Assembly: GCF_004337695.1 (NCBI RefSeq)
Contig: NZ_SJXJ01000034.1
Coordinates: forward strand, 1-33,902
Origin: Tenacibaculum sp. M341
GTDB taxonomy: Bacteria; Bacteroidota; Bacteroidia; Flavobacteriales; Flavobacteriaceae
Direction: 5' to 3'
DNA: 33,902 nucleotides
How positions within the stretch are numbered: the stretch's first letter is position 1; each line of letters begins with the position of its first letter. Positions 1 through 6,303 of the stretch are shown piece after piece. A program made the position numbers and the translations under genes. Under the pieces are notes generated by a model. That model saw only the letters and a program-made list of their open reading frames with translations. It was not told the DNA's origin and did no database searches.

Positions 1-80
1 TCTACTTCAGATACAACGGAAAGTTTAAAACTCATCGTATAATCTTTCTGAGTACGTTTACGGTAAATATTGTCGTTCAT
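1..80 (-). CDS. IS3-family transposase OrfA, N-terminal fragment (runs off the window)
   Basis: The ATG at 80-78 opens a frame of 26 codons that reaches the window edge without a stop. It begins MNDNIYRKRTQKDY and continues TMSFKLSVVSEV. This matches the opening of the helix-turn-helix OrfA of IS3-type elements, which binds the terminal repeats and is normally followed by a DDE integrase OrfB made by frameshifting. Only the start is visible, so integrity cannot be judged. The call rests on the N-terminal pattern together with the terminal-repeat-like sequence ending at 120. Confidence 0.65.
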   Translation of the reverse strand, partial: MNDNIYRKRTQKDYTMSFKLSVVSEV

Positions 81-120
81 AATGTTACATAATTGTGTAA
101 CGCTATTTCAGGACGAGACA
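1..120 (-). mobile_element. End of an IS3-family insertion sequence (element continues outside the window)
   Basis: Read on the minus strand, 120 down to 103 gives TGTCTCGTCCTGAAATAG, which begins with TG as IS3-family terminal inverted repeats do. It lies about 40 bp in front of an OrfA-like reading frame. The outer edge is therefore placed at 120. The other end and any target-site duplication are not visible, so the exact boundary is inferred. Confidence 0.6.
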
Positions 121-132
121 GTTTTCAATAAT

Positions 133-190
133 AAAAAAGCTAAAAAGCACCATGGACTTTATTTAAGTAGTGGTGCTTTTTAGCTTTTTT
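133..190 (-). terminator. Rho-independent terminator overlapping the end of the lipoyl gene
   Basis: A perfect 20-bp inverted repeat (133-152 with 171-190) surrounds an 18-base loop. On the minus strand the stem ends in a run of six T. The ascending arm is coding: it forms codons for the last residues of the lipoyl-domain protein, and the stop codon at 165-163 sits in the loop. Thus the transcript ends almost at the stop codon. Confidence 0.85.
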
Positions 191-588
191 ATTTCGTTTA
201 TAATACCTTCATTAGATACATTATCAGGTAGACCAAGTGTGTAAATAATCTCTTCTCTTAGATTAAGATTCAGGCTTATTTGATTCATTTGATCAGAGAT
301 TAATTGAAAATCTTTTTTTGTGTTATTGAATAACTCATCTAATACTATGGTGTCAATTTCGCATACAGGAGTTCCAACGGTAATCTCTTGGTTTTCTTTC
401 ACAAAAATATCTTTTATGTAACCTGTTTTTTCTGAAGGAATTTCAATAGTTGCTTTATCGGTATCAAACTCATATAAAACATCTCCATTAACTACTTTAT
501 CACCTACTTTTACATGCCATTTTGTTATCATTCCTTTTTTTACTCCTTCTGAAATTAATGGAAGTAATATTTTAGTAGTATTTTTCAT
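163..588 (-). CDS. Stand-alone lipoyl (biotinyl/lipoyl attachment) domain protein
   Basis: 141 residues. Residues about 6-80 form a lipoyl domain like those at the N terminus of 2-oxoacid dehydrogenase E2 subunits: LPLISEGVKKGMITKWHVKVGDK is its opening strand region, and the FDTDKATIEIPSE hairpin carries the predicted lipoylated lysine K45. The remaining 60 residues are helical and unlike the E1-binding or acyltransferase domains of E2, so this cannot be a full E2. It lies 17 bp behind the 205-residue gene and is probably co-transcribed with it, ending in an overlapping terminator. The function is unknown; it may be a swinging-arm carrier or a fragment that was recruited for another task. 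The lipoyl fold is clear, actual modification is inferred. Confidence 0.85.
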   Translation of the reverse strand: MKNTTKILLPLISEGVKKGMITKWHVKVGDKVVNGDVLYEFDTDKATIEIPSEKTGYIKDIFVKENQEITVGTPVCEIDTIVLDELFNNTKKDFQLISDQMNQISLNLNLREEIIYTLGLPDNVSNEGIINEIKKLKSTTT

Positions 589-605
589 AGGTTATTCTTT
601 TAAAA

Positions 606-1223
606 TTAATCGATTAACATAATAGGAACTGACCATCTTTCATGTCTAGTCATTGTAACCCAAAATGGAGAACGGTTTTTTAAGATTGTTTCAATATCAC
701 TACCTTTTAATAGATTACATGTTTCGTAACCAATTTTGTAATTCCATATTTGAAAATAATCAGTAATTACATCTTTTACATGATTATTATGTTCTTTTAT
801 AATTGGTTTCATTTTTCTAACCAATTCGTTAATGGCAGTAGAAGTAGGGATTTCTGCAAAACTTTCATCAATTAAGTTCCCATGCTTTAGTTTTAATTCG
901 ATGCCAGGTAATTCTTCTGGACCAAGATCTGATTTTGATAAAGTTCCTTTAGATAAACAATGATCAAATCCATAAGCTAATGCAGAACCCGTTTCTCTTC
1001 CGGCATAATACCATTCAAAATCTAAGGCTTTTATAGATTCATTTTTAATACAATGTTGTAGTGCAGATTTGATACCTTTTTCAAAATCATTTTTAATTTC
1101 TTCTCTGGGCAAATTATCAAGTATTTCATCAGCTTTTTGTAATAACGATTCAAGTTGATTGTTTTTTAACCAATTTTTAATGCCATTTTCTCTTTTTAAT
1201 ATTCTTTTAGCAAATTTATCCAT
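606..1223 (-). CDS. Unrecognised 205-residue cytoplasmic protein
   Basis: I do not recognise the family. The protein has no signal peptide or membrane segment and looks mostly helical. Noticeable features are a lysine-rich N terminus, a central segment WYYAGRETGSALAYGFDHC, an LGPEELPGIELKLKHGN stretch and a C-terminal RSPFWVTMTRHERWSVPIM segment rich in aromatic and basic residues. It is the first gene of a two-gene unit with the lipoyl-domain gene 17 bp downstream, so it could act with, load or use that carrier. That is inference from spacing only. Confidence 0.7.
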   Translation of the reverse strand: MDKFAKRILKRENGIKNWLKNNQLESLLQKADEILDNLPREEIKNDFEKGIKSALQHCIKNESIKALDFEWYYAGRETGSALAYGFDHCLSKGTLSKSDLGPEELPGIELKLKHGNLIDESFAEIPTSTAINELVRKMKPIIKEHNNHVKDVITDYFQIWNYKIGYETCNLLKGSDIETILKNRSPFWVTMTRHERWSVPIMLID

Positions 1224-1335
1224 GTATTTGTAAAACGTAAAAATTTAGTTGTTCTTTTATAATTTAAATCTATAAAAAATATTCCATTTGAATTAAAGGT
1301 ATTTAGTAGTCAAAAAAAGAAAGTGTAATAAAACA

Positions 1336-1366
1336 AAAAAGTGAGCCTTAGTAAAGCTCACTTTTT
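1336..1366 (-). terminator. Terminator of the phosphate transporter gene
   Basis: AAAAAGTGAGC at 1336-1346 pairs with GCTCACTTTTT at 1356-1366 around a 9-base loop. Read on the minus strand the stem is followed by TTTTTT and further T-rich sequence. It lies 27 bp beyond the transporter stop codon. Confidence 0.8.
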
Positions 1367-1392
1367 AAATGTTTTCTAATTATAGTAGTCTA

Positions 1393-3651
1393 CTATATCG
1401 CATTAACCGATTTAGTACTAATATAAAATTCATTATAACTATCTAAAAGACTAATTAATCCTGAAACTAAATCTTGAGTTTCTAATAAAATACTAAAATA
1501 TAAAGTAGTGTTTTTAGCACTTGTTTCGTCTGTTCGTATTCTATCAACTTGTCTTTCTATAGATTTAGAAACATCGTTCAATAATTCTTTCTTTTCATCT
1601 AAAATATTGATAAGATTATCAAATGATTTAGTTTCAAAAGTGTCGCTAATGTTTTGTAATAAATCAGTTAATGTATTGTCAATTGCTTTTAAATCTTTTA
1701 ACTGCGACTTTTTTAAGTTCTTGTGATTATTGTTTACGTGATTAAATGTTGCCTTAGAAATATAACTAATAGATTGTGCAACATCTTGTAGGTAACCTAA
1801 AATTAAAATATAAAACTTACTTGCTTTTACTGAAGAATCATCTAAAGATTTGATAAAGTAAAACATACCATTCTTTAGAGCTTCAATTTCTTCGTTAAGC
1901 TTTAAAACATGCTTTTCTGTTTTTCTAAGTTTGTTTAAATCATGATTCGCTAAATCATTAACTACACTAGAGTATAATTTATTAACTCTTGTAGCTACAT
2001 TACCAATATGACCCGAACTTTCTTCAATAACTTCATTAATAGAAATTAATTCAGCACGTTCTACAAACTGTTGTTCTTTTTTCTCTTTTTCCTTTTTAGA
2101 GTATTGTAAAGAAGTTCTAACAAGCATTCCTATTACTAACAATAAAAACACAGGAATCATTACAATATCCCAGCTAATTAAATAAGCAACAATACCTGCA
2201 GCAGTAAATGCTATGATTGCTGTTAAAAACCAACCACCAATTACATTTAATACCCCTGCAACTCTATATACAGCACTCTCACGTCCCCAAGCTCTATCTG
2301 CTAAAGATGTACCCATGGCTACCATAAAAGTTACATATGTAGTAGATAAAGGTAATTTCATAGAGGTTGCTATAGAAATTAAAATACTAGCCATTATTAA
2401 GTTTACCGCAGCTCTTACTAAATCAAAAGCAGGTAATTCATATGTTTTGTCTTTTGGTAATTTTACTACAGGTTTCTCAAATTTAGAATTGATAAACTTC
2501 TGTGTTTTTTCAGGGATTAAATAGTTAAAGCCCATGTTAGTAAACATTGCAGCTCTTACTACAATACGAGAAACATTGTTTGGTTTAAATTTTTCTTGAC
2601 CATCACCTTGTCTAGATAAGTTAATACCAGTTTCTATAACCGCACGTGCTTTTTTAGATCTCCATAAAGTGATTACCATAATAGCACCAGCTACAAACAA
2701 CAACAAAATGTTTGAAGGAACTTTCTTTGCTAAAATACCCATAGAAAATTCATTAGCAGGAAGGCCAGAAGCTTCCCAAGCATCATAAGAATTTAAGGCT
2801 GCAATTGGTACACCGATAAAGTTTACCAAATCGTTACCAGCAAAAGCCATTGCTAAAGAAAAAGTACCTATTGCTATGATAACTACCAATATGTTTGATT
2901 TTAATACTTTAATCAAAAAGTAAGATAAAGCAGACCAAAAGGCGAAACTACCAGCAATAATTCCAATAGAATTATTTTCAATAATATCTTTAATACTACC
3001 GTAAAATTGAGTTCCTTTTAAACCTTTTATAATGATAAAGTAAGTAATTGCTGTAATGGCAAAACCACCAAATAAAGCATTAATATATACAGGTCTTTTT
3101 TCAAAGTTAAATGAATAAATTAATCTAGAAAAGTACTGTACAATGGCACCTACACTAAAAGCTACAACTACAGAAATAACAATACCTAAAATGATTTCTG
3201 TTGCCTTTTTATCGTTAATGTACGACCAAATATCTGCGATTGTTTGAGTATCACTAGCTGAAATTTTAATTAAAGCAACAGCAACAGCAGCACCTAATAA
3301 TTCAAATACAATAGATACCGTAGTGGAGGTGGGCATCCCCAGCGAGTTAAAAATATCGAGGAGGAGTATATCGGTAATCATTACAGCCATAAAAATGTAC
3401 ATGATTTCTTCAAACATGAACATGTTAGGATTAAAAATACCTTTTCTAGCTACCTCCATCATTCCACTAGAAGTTGCAGCCCCAAAGAAAACACCAACAC
3501 TGGCAATAATCATAATGGTTTTAATTGGAATAGCTTTTGAACCGATTGCAGAATTTAAAAAGTTAACTGCATCGTTACTAACACCTACAACTAAATCTAA
3601 TATTGCCAAGGCAGCCAACGCTACCAGCATTAAAATATAAGGATCTCCCAT
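1393..3651 (-). CDS. PiT-family inorganic phosphate transporter with a C-terminal PhoU-like domain
   Basis: 752 residues. The membrane part (to about residue 520) shows the inverted duplication of PiT carriers: GVSNDAVNFLNSAIGSKA (residues 23-40) and, in the second half, FAGNDLVNFIGVPIA, each with the ND pair; plus GMPTSTTVSIVFELLGAA and KLPLSTTYVTFMVAMGTS, the paired P-x-STT signatures. It should import phosphate with a cation. Residues about 525-752 are soluble and helical with heptad-like spacing and resemble PhoU/DUF47 proteins, normally separate regulators. The length is therefore much greater than the roughly 400-500 residues of simple PiT proteins. A TACATTTG element lies 33 bp upstream on the minus strand and a terminator follows. 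Function is confident; the regulatory role of the tail is inferred. Confidence 0.93.
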   Translation of the reverse strand: MGDPYILMLVALAALAILDLVVGVSNDAVNFLNSAIGSKAIPIKTIMIIASVGVFFGAATSSGMMEVARKGIFNPNMFMFEEIMYIFMAVMITDILLLDIFNSLGMPTSTTVSIVFELLGAAVAVALIKISASDTQTIADIWSYINDKKATEIILGIVISVVVAFSVGAIVQYFSRLIYSFNFEKRPVYINALFGGFAITAITYFIIIKGLKGTQFYGSIKDIIENNSIGIIAGSFAFWSALSYFLIKVLKSNILVVIIAIGTFSLAMAFAGNDLVNFIGVPIAALNSYDAWEASGLPANEFSMGILAKKVPSNILLLFVAGAIMVITLWRSKKARAVIETGINLSRQGDGQEKFKPNNVSRIVVRAAMFTNMGFNYLIPEKTQKFINSKFEKPVVKLPKDKTYELPAFDLVRAAVNLIMASILISIATSMKLPLSTTYVTFMVAMGTSLADRAWGRESAVYRVAGVLNVIGGWFLTAIIAFTAAGIVAYLISWDIVMIPVFLLLVIGMLVRTSLQYSKKEKEKKEQQFVERAELISINEVIEESSGHIGNVATRVNKLYSSVVNDLANHDLNKLRKTEKHVLKLNEEIEALKNGMFYFIKSLDDSSVKASKFYILILGYLQDVAQSISYISKATFNHVNNNHKNLKKSQLKDLKAIDNTLTDLLQNISDTFETKSFDNLINILDEKKELLNDVSKSIERQVDRIRTDETSAKNTTLYFSILLETQDLVSGLISLLDSYNEFYISTKSVNAI

Positions 3652-3683
3652 ACCTCGTTACCTTCTAAGATGATTAAACTTGG

Positions 3684-3691
3684 CAAATGTA
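3684..3691 (-). promoter_or_regulatory. Possible -7 promoter element of the phosphate transporter
   Basis: The minus strand reads TACATTTG, matching the Bacteroidota -7 consensus TAnnTTTG, 33 bp in front of the transporter ATG. No TTG -33 element is seen at the usual distance, so the call is weak. Confidence 0.3.
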
Positions 3692-3737
3692 TAAAACCTG
3701 CATTGAACTACGTTATGTAAATGTTATGAAATGCAAT

Positions 3738-4625
3738 TTAATTAATGTAATCGTTGATCTTTTGGGGTTTTTCTAAGATTTCTTTAACAATTTGCATGGT
3801 TCCGTCTTCATGAGTAGTTAAAAACCATTTGATTAGCGTAATTTTATTGTTAGCTATTTCTATACCTGTAATGCATCTTGGGTGTACGCAACTGCCATTG
3901 TTAAAATAAGGTAATTCATTGGTGTCTGGGAATCTAGGTCTGTGGGTATGCCCTGCAATAATCATTTGGTTATTGTTATTTCTTATCCATTTTTCTATAC
4001 GACGTTCTACTTTTAGTAATTCTTTAAAGTTTTGTGCCGGACTTGTTGGGTCTTTTACGCCAATTATTTGAAGAGGTTTCCATAAAAAACGAACTAAAAA
4101 ACGACTCAATTTCCAAAATGAATAATTAAACCAATCAGCTTGATGTCCGTGTAATAAAAGAACAGATTGTCCATTGTCATTTTCTAAACGAATACTTTCA
4201 GAATATGAAGCATTAGGCATTAGTGTTACTTTTTCATTTGTAGCACTATCGTAAAAATAAGATAAGTTTTTAGTAATGTTTTTAGGATTTTTGTAATCCA
4301 TATCATGATTACCCCAGATAAAAAACAGTTGGTTTTTGTCGTAAAATTGTTTTAAAATTAAAAAGGTGTCTTTGTTAGCATTAAAAATACTTTTGAAGGA
4401 ATTTTCCCATAATTCATCACCATCTCCAAGTTCAATATATGTAAAACCATCTTTTAAATACTGAGTTAATGCGTAATTGTAAACTTTTTTATTTCTAGCA
4501 AAATCATCAGCAAAACTATTATCACCCCTATGACAATCAGAAAAAAGAATATACTTGCTCTCTTTGTTTAGAGGAAGTTTTTTAGCGTTTTTAAAAGCTC
4601 TTGATATTCTTTTATTCGTAGACAT
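3738..4625 (-). CDS. Calcineurin-like metallophosphoesterase, LpxH-like
   Basis: 295 residues, no signal peptide. All five metal-binding blocks are present in order: SDCHRGD (29-35), LGDGDELW (66-73), GNHD (105-108), LLHGHQADW (from 157) and AGHTHRP (224-230). The fold is a two-metal phosphoesterase. The layout resembles UDP-2,3-diacylglucosamine hydrolases of the LpxH type, which act in lipid A synthesis at the inner membrane, but the LpxH assignment is not certain. A hydrophobic/basic stretch between residues 165 and 190 could contact the membrane. It stands between the phosphate transporter and the TonB receptor operon; no operon link is evident. Confidence 0.85.
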   Translation of the reverse strand: MSTNKRISRAFKNAKKLPLNKESKYILFSDCHRGDNSFADDFARNKKVYNYALTQYLKDGFTYIELGDGDELWENSFKSIFNANKDTFLILKQFYDKNQLFFIWGNHDMDYKNPKNITKNLSYFYDSATNEKVTLMPNASYSESIRLENDNGQSVLLLHGHQADWFNYSFWKLSRFLVRFLWKPLQIIGVKDPTSPAQNFKELLKVERRIEKWIRNNNNQMIIAGHTHRPRFPDTNELPYFNNGSCVHPRCITGIEIANNKITLIKWFLTTHEDGTMQIVKEILEKPQKINDYIN

Positions 4626-4676
4626 TTCTTTTCTTTAGATATGATAAAGATCAGAAAAAAGATTAATTTTTTAATA

Positions 4677-4709
4677 AAACCTCACAGATTTTTAAAATCT
4701 ATGAGGTTT
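4677..4709 (-). terminator. Terminator of the TonB receptor/DUF5689 operon (CCTCA-type palindrome)
   Basis: AAACCTCA pairs with TGAGGTTT, and inside it AGATTTT pairs with AAAATCT, leaving a tiny loop and one internal mismatch. On the minus strand it is followed by TTTTATT. A sister palindrome with the same CCTCACAG core lies at 9102-9134, on the other side of the operon. Confidence 0.7.
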
Positions 4710-4733
4710 GTAATGTATAATGTTGGTTTTTTA

Positions 4734-6281
4734 TTACTTAACAAGTAATTTAATGTTATCAATTTCATAAGTACCGTCGTTTTCTTCATCGCCACTACCA
4801 ATGTATCTAAAGCCAATATAGGCAGTGCCATTATATGAAGATAAATCGATGTCACCAGAGCGAACCCAATTTTCAAAAGATTCTTTGTCGTGTGCAATAC
4901 GAGCTGGTAGTTCTTCCCAAGTAGCAGTAACTATATGATCTGTAACACCATCCCAGTCAGTAGAAATTAAAACCTTTAAATCGCTATTATCAGAAAAGCT
5001 ATTAGAAGATTCAAAAGAGAAAAACTCACTTTCAGAAGTATCTAAATCAATAGGCGGTGTTATAAACCAAGAAATGGTGCGATCATTTCTAGAAGCAAAA
5101 GAACCAATTTTTATGGCTCTACTACCCGTATCTTCATCGTCGTAAAGTTTAAACAACTTAGTTCCTTCCTGCTTAAAGTTAGTCCAGCCAGTTATATTAA
5201 CATTACCTGTGCCTGTAGTATTTTCAAAATCTTCATCAATACTAGTAGTAAAAGTAGTTGCATCTAAAGTATTGCAAGCAGTATCATTAAAAACTACATC
5301 ATCAAAACTATTTAAAACCAATACAAAAGTATCACCTCTAAAATCTCTGGTAACAATAGCTTCTAAAGAACCTCCACCAGAAGGTATTGAAACATTAGCA
5401 AATGAAGCAAAAGTGCTGGTTTCAATAAATGTTTTGTCTAAATGAAAACCATTACAGCTTAATATTTCTCGTTGAGTATCAAAATCATCATTAATGCTTA
5501 CTATAGGTTTGTCAATCAATTCTTCGTTAAAAAATAAGTTTTCAATTCTTACCAAAGTACCTAAAGAATTATCGTCAATTTCAGGAATTTTAATAGTATT
5601 AGGTATAATAGTTTCGGTAACCTCAGATCGTAAAACTTGTTTTTCTAATTGACTAATAGATAGCACGTCAATTTCTTTAATATCGTTTAACTTCCTTTTT
5701 CCTCCAATAGCAATAATACCGTCGCCAGAATTGGTTTCACCAAGGTATAAATCTTTTAAATGAATGTATACTTCACGTCCTTTATTGTACTTGGTATAAC
5801 TTTTTTGCAAACTAGAAGCAATTTTAATTCCACAGGTTGGATTTTCAGGAGCATCTTGAATGTATATTTCTTGAAAAAAGTTCTGATGCAAGTCTGAAGA
5901 AACCACATAGCCTTTTATCACATCATTTTTATCAATCAGTAAAGGAGCATCTCCTGAATTGAATCTTGATTTTAGATCTTTAATAGCAATCAAATTCCAA
6001 GAAGCATTATTTTGAATACTATCTAAAATAGCATTTAGTTTTAAGTTGGTTCTATTTTCAGAAGGAGTTGGAACGTCGAAGTTTTCATGCACGCATGAGG
6101 TGTTTAATAAAGTAGATGCAATTATTAAGAATATTGAAATACAGCGTAACAAAGAGACCTGTTTGTAGTTAAAATAAAACGAAGTAGTAATATTAAAGAC
6201 GGATAGATTACTTTGAGTTTTTTTATCATTATTGTTTACAAAGTTTCTGATAATAAACTTTGTTATGAGTTGTTTTTTCAT
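4734..6281 (-). CDS. DUF5689 domain lipoprotein, partner of the TonB receptor
   Basis: 515 residues from the ATG at 6281-6279. I chose this start because it lies 22 bp after the receptor stop; a more upstream ATG at 6368 would overlap the receptor by 65 bp. A hydrophobic segment ending in the lipobox-like LLNTSC puts the lipid-bearing cysteine at residue 63, an unusually long lead, so a later TTG start just before LRCISIF is possible. Residues about 85-330 are the DUF5689 domain (IKGYVVSSD, EIYIQDAPENPTCGI), which contains an OB-like segment. Residues about 355-513 form a choice-of-anchor J/jelly-roll domain (FEDFENTTGTGN, WFITPPIDLD, GTYEIDNIKL). It should sit on the outer membrane and cap or assist the receptor encoded just upstream. 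The ligand is unknown. Confidence 0.85.
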   Translation of the reverse strand: MKKQLITKFIIRNFVNNNDKKTQSNLSVFNITTSFYFNYKQVSLLRCISIFLIIASTLLNTSCVHENFDVPTPSENRTNLKLNAILDSIQNNASWNLIAIKDLKSRFNSGDAPLLIDKNDVIKGYVVSSDLHQNFFQEIYIQDAPENPTCGIKIASSLQKSYTKYNKGREVYIHLKDLYLGETNSGDGIIAIGGKRKLNDIKEIDVLSISQLEKQVLRSEVTETIIPNTIKIPEIDDNSLGTLVRIENLFFNEELIDKPIVSINDDFDTQREILSCNGFHLDKTFIETSTFASFANVSIPSGGGSLEAIVTRDFRGDTFVLVLNSFDDVVFNDTACNTLDATTFTTSIDEDFENTTGTGNVNITGWTNFKQEGTKLFKLYDDEDTGSRAIKIGSFASRNDRTISWFITPPIDLDTSESEFFSFESSNSFSDNSDLKVLISTDWDGVTDHIVTATWEELPARIAHDKESFENWVRSGDIDLSSYNGTAYIGFRYIGSGDEENDGTYEIDNIKLLVK

Positions 6282-6303
6282 AGTTGAAATGTTTTTTCTT
6301 TTA

